Shown: positions 32,731 through 41,447, counted from the stretch's first letter. The stretch: 64,000 bases of DNA from Actinopolymorpha pittospori (GCF_014873875.1 NZ_JADBEM010000001.1:8122001-8186000); one strand, 5' to 3'. The notes: generated by a model from the letters alone, not told the origin. A program made the numbers and translations.

Positions 32731-34446
32731 GTGAACCGAGCCGCGCGCATCCTGAGTCTCGACACCACCGTCACGACGCCTGACGGCGCAGCACTCGCGA
32801 CTGACGTCACCGTCGCCGACGACGGCCAACGCCATCCCGTCCTGCTGATCCGTACGCCGTACGGACGGGCCTCCGTCCGAGGGATGCACGACGCCATCGG
32901 CCTCGCCCGGCTCGGCTTCGCGGTCGTCACCCAGGACGTCCGCGGCCGCTGGGACTCCGGCGGAGCCTTCTCGCCGTTCCAGAGCGAGCGCGCCGACGGC
33001 GCCCACACGGTCGACTGGTGCGCTTCCCAGCCCTGGTCGAACGGCGCGGTCGCGATGGCGGGCGCCTCCTACAACGGCTTCACCCAGTGGCTCGCCCTCG
33101 CGGAGCGACCCGCCGCCCTTCGGGTGGTCGCGCCGAGCGTCGCGGGACCAGACATCCGTTCCGCGGTGTATGAGGGTGGGGCCCTGCAACTCGGGGTCTT
33201 CTCGTCCTGGACGCTCGGGATCGGCGCCCTCGGCAGCAACCTCGACGGCGACATCCGCCGCGCCTCGATCGGCGCGCTGGACACCTGGCCGGCCTCCATC
33301 GACCACGACCACGACGTCCTGGCCCGGATCAGCCCGAACTGGGGCCGCTGGCTCAGCCCGGACGGGAGCGGCCCGAGCGGTGCCGTCCTCGCGGGCGCAC
33401 CCGGCGCGAACCCCGACGGCGCGGCCGGCCGACGCGCGTCCGACGGAGCAGTCGGCGCCGACGGCGTTGACGGCGTTGACGGCGCCGCGTTCGCCGATGC
33501 CGACCTGTGGGGACCACTCGACGCGACGCCCGCGTTGGCCGGCGGGACCGACGTGGCCGGCTACCACCTCGCCGGGTGGCACGACCTGTTCTGCGAAAGC
33601 ACGATCCGGGGCTACACCCTGCTCGCGGGCGCCGAGGAGCAGACCGCGAAGCGCCAGCGACTCGTTGTCGGTCCCTGGTCACACGCGACGATGCTGCGAC
33701 GTACGACCGGGCAACTCGACTTCGGCGTGACCGCACAGGGCGACTTCAACGGGCTCGTGGAGGAACAGGTCGCCTTCGCCGCCGCCGGGATGGCTGGCGG
33801 CGACGTGCCCCACGGCGTGCGGGTCTACGTCATGGGCGCCAACCGTTGGCTCGACCTGGACGCGTGGCCACCCACGCGGGACACCGTCACCCTGCACCTG
33901 GCGGCCGACGGCCGGCTGGAGTCCTCGCCCCCGCAGACGACCGGCGCCGACCACTACCGGCACGACCCGACCGACCCGGTGCCGACCAGCGGCGGTCGCA
34001 CCCTGCATCCCGTCCTGCCCGAGGCAGGTCCGCGCGACCAGCGAGCCGTGGAGGAACGCCGCGACGTCCTCGTCTACACCGGTGAGGTGCTCCCGGCCGA
34101 CCTCACCGTGCTCGGCACGGTTCGCGCCCAGCTCACCTTCGCCTCGAGCGCCCCCGTCACCGACGTCACGGTGAAACTCGTCGACGTCCACCCTGACGGC
34201 GCCGCCATGCTCGTCGTCGACTCGATCCGGCGAGTCCGGGCGACACCGGGATCGACGAGCGAGGTGGAGGTCGAGGTCGGCTCGACCGCGATGACGTTCG
34301 CCGCCGGGCACCGCGTCCGGATCGAGATCGCCTCCTCCAACTACCCCCGCTTCGACCTCTCCCCCGCCGCCGACCAGACCGTCCGTCACGGAGGTCGCGC
34401 GACGTCCCGCATCGTCCTGCCCACCTACGCCGGGAGCCTTCGATGA
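32731..34446 (+). CDS. CocE/NonD-family serine hydrolase (X-Pro dipeptidyl-peptidase-like)
   Basis: 571 residues without a signal peptide. The N-terminal alpha/beta-hydrolase domain has PVLLIRTPYGR, VTQDVRGRWDSGG and the nucleophile motif MAGASYNGFTQW; the His is in VGPWSHATM. The C-terminal jelly-roll (LPADLTVLGTVRAQLTFASSAP to the end) is typical of cocaine esterase and alpha-amino-acid ester hydrolases, which cleave esters or amides, including beta-lactam side chains. Between about residues 215 and 255 an Ala/Gly/Asp-rich insert (GADGVDGVDGA) with a 12-base DNA repeat looks like a flexible loop. The stop overlaps the next gene (ATGA). Confidence 0.9.
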   Translation: MNRAARILSLDTTVTTPDGAALATDVTVADDGQRHPVLLIRTPYGRASVRGMHDAIGLARLGFAVVTQDVRGRWDSGGAFSPFQSERADGAHTVDWCASQPWSNGAVAMAGASYNGFTQWLALAERPAALRVVAPSVAGPDIRSAVYEGGALQLGVFSSWTLGIGALGSNLDGDIRRASIGALDTWPASIDHDHDVLARISPNWGRWLSPDGSGPSGAVLAGAPGANPDGAAGRRASDGAVGADGVDGVDGAAFADADLWGPLDATPALAGGTDVAGYHLAGWHDLFCESTIRGYTLLAGAEEQTAKRQRLVVGPWSHATMLRRTTGQLDFGVTAQGDFNGLVEEQVAFAAAGMAGGDVPHGVRVYVMGANRWLDLDAWPPTRDTVTLHLAADGRLESSPPQTTGADHYRHDPTDPVPTSGGRTLHPVLPEAGPRDQRAVEERRDVLVYTGEVLPADLTVLGTVRAQLTFASSAPVTDVTVKLVDVHPDGAAMLVVDSIRRVRATPGSTSEVEVEVGSTAMTFAAGHRVRIEIASSNYPRFDLSPAADQTVRHGGRATSRIVLPTYAGSLR

Positions 34447-35882
34447 CCCGAACCAGCGCGCCGGAGTGGCCCGCCGTCCGACCCGACTACGAGTCGCTCG
34501 CCGCCTGTGTGGGAGGCGAGGCGGGCCGCTGGAACGTGCCCGGTGTCGCGGTCGGCGTCCTGCAGGACGGTCACCTCGAGACCCTTGCGTACGGCGTCAC
34601 GAGCGTGGAGACCCGCCAGCCGGTGACACCCGACACGATCTTCCAGGTGGGCTCGATCTCCAAGGTCGTCACCGCGACCCTCGTCATGCGGCTGGTCGAG
34701 GACGGGCTGTTGGATCTCGACACTCCCGTGGTGGAGTACCTCCCCGACCTCGTGCTCGCCGACGCGACCGCGCGTCGGTCGATCACGCTGCGCCAGTTGC
34801 TCGCCCACGCGAGCGGACTGGAGGGCGATCGATTCATCGACTACGGACGAGGTGACGACGGTCTCGCCAACGCGGTCGCGACGTACTCCACGCTGCGTCA
34901 GTGGGCCGCGCCCGGCACGTTGTGGACCTACAGCAACGCCGGCTTCTCCCTGGTGGGGCGGGTCGTCGAGGCGGTGACGAAGGAGACGTTCGAGGGCGCC
35001 ATCAGGACCAGGTTGTTCGAACCGCTCGGGCTCGAACGCACCGTCTACTTCGCCGAGGAGGCGATCACCTGGCCGCATGCGGTCGGGCACCACCTGAAGA
35101 GTCCCGCCGCGAGCCACCAGGTCGCCCGGCCGTACTCCTTCCCGCGCCACGTCAACCCCGCGGGCGGCATCGTCAGCTCCGTCGGCGAACTCCTGCGCTT
35201 CGCCGCCCTGCACATCGGCGACGGCGAGGTCGACGGGCAGCGGCTGCTGCGCGCCGCGTCGGCCCAGGCGATGCGCGAGCCGTTCGTGGAGGCCGGGAAC
35301 TTCGGCCGGTCCTACGGCATCGGCTGGTCCGTCTGGGACGTCGCCGACGGCGAGGGGAACGCTGTCCGCATCGTCGACCACGGTGGTGCCACCCGCGGCT
35401 TCCGGGCCCAGCTCACCGTGGTGCCCGAACGCGGCTTCGCGCTCGCCCAGCTTACGAACGGCGAGTCCGGTACCCAGGCGATGGCGCAGATCGAGGCGTG
35501 GGCGCTCCGGCACTACCGCGGGCTCGCGAAACGGCCCGAGGTGGGCGTCGTCCGGCTGTCGGAGGGCGACCTCGGCGCGTTCGCCGGCGTCTACGAGCGT
35601 CATGACGGTCGGTTCGTGATCGCGCCGGAGCAGGGCACCGGGCGACTGACCGTCGAGGTGACCGAGATCGACGAGGAGAACGCCGAGGAGAGCGAACAGC
35701 CCGCGCTGGTGCTCGAGCCGGTCGGTGCCCGCAGGTTCCGCAGCGTCCAGGGTCCGTCCAAGGACGCGATCGTCGACTTCCTGACGCTCGCGGACGACGC
35801 CGGCCAGACCCGCACGCTGGTCCGGATCAGTGGCCGGCTCGCCGAACGCGGCCGGACCGAGAGCGGCGCGGCCGACGCCTGA
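34443..35882 (+). CDS. Serine hydrolase, beta-lactamase/class C PBP fold
   Basis: 479 residues. FQVGSISKVVTATL holds the Ser-x-x-Lys catalytic pair, WTYSNAGFSLVG the Tyr-x-Asn motif and IVDHGGATRGF the HxG motif. No signal peptide, so it acts in the cytoplasm like EstB-type esterases and D-aminopeptidases rather than as a secreted beta-lactamase. A C-terminal extension of about 120 residues (LGAFAGVYERHDGRF onward) is a lipocalin-like domain often found in these proteins. Coupled by ATGA to the CocE-like gene; both probably work on the same ester or amide substrate. A CCGCCC/GGGCGG hairpin follows the stop. Confidence 0.88.
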   Translation: MTRTSAPEWPAVRPDYESLAACVGGEAGRWNVPGVAVGVLQDGHLETLAYGVTSVETRQPVTPDTIFQVGSISKVVTATLVMRLVEDGLLDLDTPVVEYLPDLVLADATARRSITLRQLLAHASGLEGDRFIDYGRGDDGLANAVATYSTLRQWAAPGTLWTYSNAGFSLVGRVVEAVTKETFEGAIRTRLFEPLGLERTVYFAEEAITWPHAVGHHLKSPAASHQVARPYSFPRHVNPAGGIVSSVGELLRFAALHIGDGEVDGQRLLRAASAQAMREPFVEAGNFGRSYGIGWSVWDVADGEGNAVRIVDHGGATRGFRAQLTVVPERGFALAQLTNGESGTQAMAQIEAWALRHYRGLAKRPEVGVVRLSEGDLGAFAGVYERHDGRFVIAPEQGTGRLTVEVTEIDEENAEESEQPALVLEPVGARRFRSVQGPSKDAIVDFLTLADDAGQTRTLVRISGRLAERGRTESGAADA

Positions 35883-35921
35883 CCCCCGCCCCTGGTGATC
35901 GCGGGAAGGGAGGGCGGAACG

Positions 35922-36536
35922 TCAAAGCCAGCCCTGGGAGTCGGCGATCCGCACGGCCTCGGCCCGGGTACGCGCACCCGTCTTCCCGATCGCGCTCGAG
36001 AGATGGTTGCGCACCGTCCCCTCCGACAGCGACAGCGCCCGCGCGATGTCGGCAACGGTGCCGCCACCGCGGGTCTCCTGGAGTACGTCGCGCTCCCGCC
36101 GGGTCAGCGGGCTGTCCCCGGACGCCAGCGACTCCACGGCCAGCGTCGGGTCCACGACCCGCAGTCCCTGGTGGACCCGGCGGATGCTGTCGGCGAGTTG
36201 CGAGGCCGGGGTGTCCTTCACCACGAAGCCGCTCGCCCCCGCCTCGAGCGCCCGGCGCAGGTAGCCCGGCCGCCCGAACGTCGTGACCACGAGCACCCGA
36301 CACGCCGGCAGCCCCACCCGCAACTCGCGCGTGGCGGTGATCCCGTCGCCGCCCGGCATCTCCACGTCGAGCAGCGCCACGTCGGGCCGGGTCTCGCGGG
36401 CCTTCGCGAGTACCTCGTCGCCCCTGCCCACCTCGCCCACGACCTCGATGTCGGGTTCGAGGGACAGCAACGCCGCCAGCGCACCGCGCACGAGGTGCTG
36501 GTCGTCAGCGAGCAGGATCCTGATCGCCTCACTCAC
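35922..36536 (-). CDS. NarL/LuxR-family response regulator (DesR-like)
   Basis: 204 residues from GTG 36536, which overlaps the kinase stop by four bases (GTGA). Receiver: IRILLADDQHLVRGALAALL, Asp in VALLDVEMPGGDG, then LVVTTFGRPGYLRRAL and FVVKDTP. HTH: LTRRERDVLQETRGGGTVADIARALSLSEGTVRNHLSSAI. It is the partner of the membrane kinase upstream and probably controls the ABC-2 exporter in the same operon. Confidence 0.92.
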   Translation of the reverse strand: MSEAIRILLADDQHLVRGALAALLSLEPDIEVVGEVGRGDEVLAKARETRPDVALLDVEMPGGDGITATRELRVGLPACRVLVVTTFGRPGYLRRALEAGASGFVVKDTPASQLADSIRRVHQGLRVVDPTLAVESLASGDSPLTRRERDVLQETRGGGTVADIARALSLSEGTVRNHLSSAIGKTGARTRAEAVRIADSQGWL

Positions 36537-37657
36537 TGGGGTACCTCCGCACGGAGTCGGAAACCGCCTTCGGCTCGTGGGCCCGCCAGCAGGGTGCCGC
36601 CGACCGCGACCACGCGCTCCCGCAGTCCGGTGAGGCCGTTCCCGTGGTGGGAGGCGTCCGGGCAGTGCTCGAGGTCGAAGGGCGCTCCCGCGCCGACACC
36701 GACCCCGTCGTCGACGACCTCCACGCTGGTCGGCGTCAACCGGACGCTGCACGACGTCGCCCTGCTGTGGCGTACGACGTTGGTGATGCCCTCCCGCACC
36801 ACCCAGCCGAACAGGTCGCGATGGGGGCCGGTGACCTCGTCCACGGCGCTGGGAAGCACGGCGGTGATGCCGGCCGCCTCGAGGGAGCGCCGGGCCTGGC
36901 TGACCTCGGCCGCGAGGCTGCTCGCGCGGTAGCCGGCCACCGTCGCGCGAACGTCGGACAGCGCCTCCCGCGCGAGCCGCTCGACGTCGGCGATCTCGGT
37001 CGCCGCGCGGTCGGGGTTGCCCTCGACCAACCGGCCTGCTAGCTCCGACTTGACGGTGATCACGGTGAGGCTGTGTCCGAGGATGTCGTGCAGGTCGCGC
37101 GAGAAGCGCAGGCGCTCGTCGGCCACCGCGAGCCGGGCGATCTCGCTCTGCGCCTCGCGAAGCTCCCAGTTGCGGCGCAGCAGTTGCACGAACCCAGAGG
37201 CCGCCATCGCGCCCAGCAGCACCGACATCGTGCCCGACGGCTCGATCGTCCAGCCGGGGACGACCAGGGGCAGCAGGACGGTGAGCCCGACCCACGTCCC
37301 GGTCCACAGGGCGGACTGGCGCTCGGAGAGTACGACCCCTCCCGCGGCACCCAGGAAGACGAAGCTGAAGATGCCGTCCTCGCCCGCGAGGAGGCAGAAC
37401 CCTCCGGCCGTGAGCGCGAGCCCGGCGAGCAGGGCCGGACCGACCCACCTGGCCGGAGCGGTCGCCGCGAGCAGCGGGAAGATCGCGATGTACAGCAGGC
37501 AGAAGACGGACGTCACGGCGATCACGACGGCCCGCATGCCAACGTCGGGGTGCCGTTGCAGGGCCTCGGACACCGGGCTGGCCAGGAAGATCAGCCAGAC
37601 GGCTCCGAAGATCAGTCCCCGGCCGCGTTTGCGGCCGGGGACTTGCGTCTCGGGCAT
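36533..37657 (-). CDS. Membrane sensor histidine kinase (DesK-like)
   Basis: 374 residues from ATG 37657. Five or so hydrophobic segments occupy residues 12-160 with no sizeable extracytoplasmic domain, typical of kinases that sense the membrane itself. The catalytic part has the phospho-His in FSRDLHDILGHSLTVI, the N box VREGITNVVRHS and VVDDGVGVG, then NGLTGLRERV. A GTG two codons earlier is an alternative start. Order on the strand is ATPase, permease, kinase, regulator, all within 26 bases or overlapping, as in LiaS/DesK-linked exporters that respond to envelope stress. Confidence 0.9.
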   Translation of the reverse strand: MPETQVPGRKRGRGLIFGAVWLIFLASPVSEALQRHPDVGMRAVVIAVTSVFCLLYIAIFPLLAATAPARWVGPALLAGLALTAGGFCLLAGEDGIFSFVFLGAAGGVVLSERQSALWTGTWVGLTVLLPLVVPGWTIEPSGTMSVLLGAMAASGFVQLLRRNWELREAQSEIARLAVADERLRFSRDLHDILGHSLTVITVKSELAGRLVEGNPDRAATEIADVERLAREALSDVRATVAGYRASSLAAEVSQARRSLEAAGITAVLPSAVDEVTGPHRDLFGWVVREGITNVVRHSRATSCSVRLTPTSVEVVDDGVGVGAGAPFDLEHCPDASHHGNGLTGLRERVVAVGGTLLAGPRAEGGFRLRAEVPQ

Positions 37658-37683
37658 GCTCACGGGGACCGACTCTAAGCCGC

Positions 37684-38418
37684 TCAGGCCCGGGCGGTGT
37701 CGATGCGGTATCGCCGCGCCACGATCAGCGCGATGACCAGAGCCCACCCGAGCAGGACAGGGATGGCTTTCCACTCGAATCCGGCCAGACCGAGCGGACT
37801 GCGCCCGATGATGCCGAGCCAGTACGACGGGAGCACCTGCGCGATGTTGGCCATCACCTTGGGCATGACCTCGACGGGGATGAAGATCCCGCCGAACAGC
37901 GACAGGGTCATGAAGGTCGCCGGGAAGATCGCCTGCGCGCTGTCGGGCGAGGCGACGTAGCCGATCAGGATCCCGAGCGCCGCGAACGGGATCAGCGCGA
38001 GCCAGAGCCCGACCCCGGACACCGCCCACTCCCAGGCCGAGAGGTGGACGTGCTCGATGAGGGCGCCGGCGGCGTAGACGAGGATGATCGCCGGCAACGC
38101 GACCAGCATGCCGACGCTGCCCTTGGCGAGCAGGTAGGACAGGGGGCGGAGCGGGGTCAGCCGCAATTGGCGGTTCCAGCCGCTCTGACGTTCGAGCGCG
38201 ATCCTGCTGCCGGCCGACATCGAGCCGCTCATCGCGCCGAACGCCGCCATGCTGACCATGAGGTACGCGCGGGCGCTGACGCCGTTGATGCCCTGCTCCT
38301 CGCCGTACAACTGGACGTAGATGAGGAAGAGCGCGACCGGCATCGCCACGGTGAAGAAGAGGAACCGCTTGTTGCGGTAGGCGCGGCGCGCCTCGAGGAG
38401 GAGGTAGCGCGAGGTCAC
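37684..38418 (-). CDS. ABC-2 type transporter permease
   Basis: 244 residues, six membrane segments in the ABC-2 layout: ARRAYRNKRFLFFTVAMPVALFLIY, SAGSRIALERQSGWNRQLRLTPL (the cytoplasmic coupling loop), LSLFGGIFIPVEVMPK and a last segment near the C-terminus. Start overlaps the ATPase stop (ATGA). With the ATPase it forms an exporter of a drug, peptide or lipid. Confidence 0.88.
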   Translation of the reverse strand: MTSRYLLLEARRAYRNKRFLFFTVAMPVALFLIYVQLYGEEQGINGVSARAYLMVSMAAFGAMSGSMSAGSRIALERQSGWNRQLRLTPLRPLSYLLAKGSVGMLVALPAIILVYAAGALIEHVHLSAWEWAVSGVGLWLALIPFAALGILIGYVASPDSAQAIFPATFMTLSLFGGIFIPVEVMPKVMANIAQVLPSYWLGIIGRSPLGLAGFEWKAIPVLLGWALVIALIVARRYRIDTARA

Positions 38419-39377
38419 GACAGGCTCCTGGTGTCCTGGGTGGATTGGCTGAGCGCGCCGGAGGGTTCGGCCGCGTCTGAGGTGAGGGCGACAACCGCGT
38501 CCTCGAGGTCGACACTTCGGACCTCGACGTCGCGGGCGTCGGTGTACGTCGCGAGCAGGGACCGCAGCGCGGCGTCGGAGTCCTTGCAGCGCAGCACCAC
38601 CTGGTCGCCGCGCGTCTCGACCTCCGTGACGCCGGGCAGGCCGGCCAGTCGCGCGCGGTCGGCGCCCGGGAGTGTGGCGGTGATGCTGCGGCCGGCGACC
38701 TGGCTCTTGATCGCGGCCGAGGTGCCGTCGGCGATGACCCGGCCGCCCCGCATCAGCACCACCCGGTCGGCGTACGAGTCGGCCTCGTCGAGGTAGTGCG
38801 TGGCGAAGAGCACCGTCCGGCCGGCGGCCGTGAGCTTGTGCATCGCCGCCCAGAATGCCCGGCGGGACTCCACGTCCATGCCCACCGTCGGCTCGTCCAG
38901 GACGAGGAGGTCGGGGTTCGGTACGACGGCCAGCGCGAACCGAACGCGCTGGGCCTGACCACCGGACAGCTTCGCGGTCGGTCGCTGGGCGAGGTCGGCG
39001 ATACCGGCCTGCTCGAGCGCTTCCTGGACCGGGAGGGAGTCGCGGTGCAATGCGGCGAACATCTCGACCAGTTCGCCCACGGTCGCGTCCGGAAGGAGGG
39101 TGCCGGACTGCAGCATCGCGCCGACGTAGCCCTGCGCGACGGCCCGGTGCGGTTCGACGTCGAACACTGTGACGTTGCCCTGGTCCGGTCGGGCCAGGCC
39201 GAGCAGCATGTCGATCGTCGTCGACTTGCCGGCGCCGTTCGGGCCGAGCAGCGCCACGACCTCACCGGGTGCGATGTCGAGGTCCACGCCACGGACGGCC
39301 TGGACGGTCCCGTAACTCTTCACCAGACCGGTCAGGCGGACCGCCATCCCCGTCGTGGTGGCTGTTGGTGTGTTCAC
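38415..39377 (-). CDS. ABC transporter ATPase (drug-exporter type)
   Basis: 320 residues from GTG 39377 (N-terminus MNTPTATTTGM); ATG 39347 is an alternative. GPNGAGKSTTIDMLLG (Walker A), KLSGGQAQRVRFAL (signature), LLVLDEPTVGMD (Walker B) and FATHYLDEAD (His switch) are intact. The C-terminal 90 residues (GVTEVETRGDQVVLRC) are the DrrA-like extension. First gene of the exporter/two-component operon. A small inverted repeat TGACA-TC-TGTCA at 39438-39449 lies in the upstream region and may be its operator. Confidence 0.9.
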   Translation of the reverse strand: MNTPTATTTGMAVRLTGLVKSYGTVQAVRGVDLDIAPGEVVALLGPNGAGKSTTIDMLLGLARPDQGNVTVFDVEPHRAVAQGYVGAMLQSGTLLPDATVGELVEMFAALHRDSLPVQEALEQAGIADLAQRPTAKLSGGQAQRVRFALAVVPNPDLLVLDEPTVGMDVESRRAFWAAMHKLTAAGRTVLFATHYLDEADSYADRVVLMRGGRVIADGTSAAIKSQVAGRSITATLPGADRARLAGLPGVTEVETRGDQVVLRCKDSDAALRSLLATYTDARDVEVRSVDLEDAVVALTSDAAEPSGALSQSTQDTRSLS

Positions 39378-39541
39378 GTGGACCACGATCGTCGACCGGC
39401 CGAACGTGGACCTGCGCCGGCAATCGTGACCTCGCCATGACATCTGTCACAAGGGACCCGTAAGTTCCTGCCCCCAGGTCACATCCGCGGCGGCAGCACC
39501 GTCGTACTGGGCGTAACGTGGCATGCGACGCGGGAGGTGGG

Positions 39542-39871
39542 ATGAACCAGAAGTCGGACCAGCCGGTCTTCCGGATCTCGGGGGCCCCGCGAAGCCTCAA
39601 GGCTGACGTGCGTTCCCGTGAAGTCCGCTACCTGATCTCGATGGGTGTGCGAACCGCGTGCTTCATCGGGGCCTTCGTCACGCACGGCATTCTTCGGTGG
39701 CTGCTCATCGTGGCCGCCTTCCTCCTGCCGTATATCGCGGTCGTAATCGCCAACGCCGGACGTGAGCGCCGCAACAGCGCGCCACCGGCCTTCCTCCCCG
39801 ACCATGCCGGGGAGCTTCCACCCGCTCCCAATCACGCCAGGCCGCCGCAAAATAACGCGGGGACCGGCTAG
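39542..39871 (+). CDS. DUF3099-family membrane protein
   Basis: 109 residues from ATG 39542, preceded by GGGAGGTGGG. FRISGAPRSLKADVRSREVRYLI is the conserved leader of the family, MGVRTACFIGAFV and LRWLLIVAAFLLPYIAVVIAN are two membrane helices, and the C-terminus is Pro-rich and cytoplasmic. Widespread in actinobacteria, function unknown. The 6C RNA follows 26 bases after the stop; a small hairpin CTGGC/GCCAG (39874-39895) stands between them. Confidence 0.82.
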   Translation: MNQKSDQPVFRISGAPRSLKADVRSREVRYLISMGVRTACFIGAFVTHGILRWLLIVAAFLLPYIAVVIANAGRERRNSAPPAFLPDHAGELPPAPNHARPPQNNAGTG

Positions 39872-39897
39872 ACCTGGCTGGCCCCTTCGTGCCAGAC

Positions 39898-39991
39898 TCT
39901 TTCTGCGCGCTCCGCTTCCCCCGTCGGAGTGCGACGTGATGCGATGCCGGGCGGCTTCCCCCGTGGCTGCCCGGCATCGCTTCTTTTGTTG
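39898..39991 (+). ncRNA. 6C-type small RNA (two C-rich-loop hairpins plus terminator)
   Basis: Hairpin 1: CTCCG (39910-39914), loop CTTCCCCCGT, CGGAG (39925-39929). Hairpin 2: GCGATGCCGGGC (39941-39952), a 16-base loop that again contains CTTCCCCCGT (39955-39964), GCCCGGCATCGC (39969-39980), followed by TTCTTTTGTT. Two stem-loops with cytosine-rich loops followed by a terminator define the actinobacterial 6C RNA family (B11 in mycobacteria), whose loops pair with ribosome binding sites of target mRNAs. The second stem with its U-run doubles as an intrinsic terminator. The 5' end is a guess; no clear promoter is visible and it could be processed from the DUF3099 transcript. Confidence 0.8.
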
Positions 39992-40016
39992 TCTACAGAA
40001 ACTCACCCGTTACGCA

Positions 40017-40032
40017 GCGCATTCGAATGCGC
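40017..40032. promoter_or_regulatory. 16-bp perfect palindrome upstream of the 40157 gene
   Basis: GCGCATTCGAATGCGC. A -10 element TATACT follows at 40077-40082 and a second palindrome CCCTAT-CGA-ATAGGG at 40103-40117, downstream of the expected transcript start. The combination suggests a regulated promoter with two sites for the gene at 40157. Confidence 0.5.
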
Positions 40033-40156
40033 GAATTGCGGCTTTTCCCCAACACTCTTCGAAGTCGGGTCCGCTCTATACTGGGGACGCTTCACGGCAA
40101 TTCCCTATCGAATAGGGCACTTCGCCGCTCTCTCTCGCGGTTGCCCAGAGGTACTC

Positions 40157-40381
40157 ATGACCGAACCAACCGCGGCACCGGATGCCATCTGCTCCGCGAA
40201 GGGCTGCACTCGAACAGCCACGTGGGCGCTGTTGTGGAACAACCCGCGCATCCACACCCCTGACCGGCGCAAGACCTGGCTCGCCTGCGACGAGCATCGG
40301 CGTCAACTCTCCGACTTCCTGTCGGCGCGAAGCTTCCTCCGCGACGTCGAACCGTTCCAGGGCGATCAACCGCGGGAGTGA
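40157..40381 (+). CDS. Small conserved Cys/His protein (74 aa)
   Basis: ATG 40157 with AGAGG upstream. CSAKGCTRTATWALLWNNPRIH and then WLACDEHRRQLSDFLSARSFLRDVEPF: the two cysteines, Cys-x2-Glu-His and the spacing look like a small treble-clef or zinc-binding unit. Proteins of this type are conserved in actinobacteria and, as I recall, sometimes mislabelled as acetone carboxylase. No function known. The 125 bases before it hold an unusual promoter with two palindromes. Confidence 0.75.
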   Translation: MTEPTAAPDAICSAKGCTRTATWALLWNNPRIHTPDRRKTWLACDEHRRQLSDFLSARSFLRDVEPFQGDQPRE

Positions 40382-40400
40382 CCCGCGTCACGTCGCGGGT
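40381..40400. terminator. Bidirectional hairpin between the 40157 gene and moaA
   Basis: ACCCGCG-TCACGT-CGCGGGT begins at the last base of the stop codon. A second weak stem GCCGG/CCGGC follows at 40419-40437. The flanking genes converge. Confidence 0.5.
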
Positions 40401-40442
40401 GCCCTCGACTCCCAGCTGGCCGGTGAGACTTGCCGGCGCGAC

Positions 40443-41441
40443 CTAGCCGCCGATCGCGGACATCGGCCGGGCCGGTTGGAGAAAGCTCGGATCGTCGATG
40501 CCGTGACCGGGCCGCTTGGTGGCGACCGCCGCCTGCCACCGCCGCGCGAGTTCGGCGTCGTCGGCCCCGGCCCGCAGCGCGGTGCGCAGGTCGGACTCCT
40601 CGCGGGCGAACAGGCAGTTGCGCACCTGTCCGTCGGCGGTGAGCCGCACCCGGTCGCAGTCACCGCAGAACGGCCTGGTCACCGACGCGATGATGCCCAC
40701 CCGACCCGGTCCGCCGTCGACGACGAACGTCTCGGCCGGTGCGCTGCCGCGCTGGCGCGGGTCGTCCGGTGTCAGGACGAAAGACTCCTGCAGCTGCGCG
40801 AGGACCTCATCGGCGGTCACCATCGTGTCGCGGCTCCACTTGTGCAGCGCGTCGAGGGGCATCTGCTCGATGAAGCGCAGCTCGTAGCCGCGCTCGAGGC
40901 ACCAGGACAACAGGTCGGCGGCCTCGAACTCGTTGACCCCCCGCATCAGGACGGCGTTGACCTTGACCGGCGTCAGGCCGGCCCCCTCGGCTGCCGCGAG
41001 TCCGGCGACGACGTCGGACCACCGGTTGCGTCGGGTCAGCTCCGCGAACGTCTCCGGCCGCAGGGTGTCGAAAGAGACGTTGATCCGGTCGAGGCCCGCG
41101 TCTTTCAGTGGCTGCGCCAACCGGGTGAGTCCGATGCCGTTGGTCGTCAGGGAGATCTCCGGACGCGGCGCCAACCGCGCCGTGCGAGCCACGATGTCGA
41201 CCAGACCGCGCCGGATCAGCGGCTCGCCCCCGGTGAAGCGCACGTCACGCACGCCGAGCAGAGAGACCGCCACGTCGACCAACCGGAGGACCTCGTCGTC
41301 GGTGAGCACCTCCGGCGCCGGCAACCATGGCAGCCCCTCAGGGGGCATGCAGTAGCTGCACCGCAGGTTGCACCGGTCGGTCAGCGAGACCCGCAGGTCG
41401 GTCGCCACCCGGGAGTAGCCGTCCATCAGCCGCGCAGCCAT
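40443..41441 (-). CDS. moaA: GTP 3',8-cyclase, molybdenum cofactor biosynthesis
   Basis: 332 residues. TDRCNLRCSYCMPPEG is the radical-SAM Cx3Cx2C cluster, VRFTGGEPLIRRGL the AdoMet-binding GGEP, and RPFCGDCDRVRLTADGQVRNCLF the second 4Fe-4S site that holds GTP; the protein ends in the Gly-Gly tail needed for activity. It converts GTP to 3',8-cyclo-dihydro-GTP, the first step of molybdopterin synthesis. ATG 41441 lies six bases after TAGGGT, suggesting a leaderless mRNA. No other moa genes are nearby. Divergent from the SURF1 gene. Confidence 0.95.
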   Translation of the reverse strand: MAARLMDGYSRVATDLRVSLTDRCNLRCSYCMPPEGLPWLPAPEVLTDDEVLRLVDVAVSLLGVRDVRFTGGEPLIRRGLVDIVARTARLAPRPEISLTTNGIGLTRLAQPLKDAGLDRINVSFDTLRPETFAELTRRNRWSDVVAGLAAAEGAGLTPVKVNAVLMRGVNEFEAADLLSWCLERGYELRFIEQMPLDALHKWSRDTMVTADEVLAQLQESFVLTPDDPRQRGSAPAETFVVDGGPGRVGIIASVTRPFCGDCDRVRLTADGQVRNCLFAREESDLRTALRAGADDAELARRWQAAVATKRPGHGIDDPSFLQPARPMSAIGG

Positions 41442-41447
41442 CCCTCA

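Noticed and set aside
36533-38515. Extension of the DesK-like kinase frame upstream to 38515
   Set aside because: Would read antiparallel nonsense through the permease gene; the conserved protein starts at 37657.
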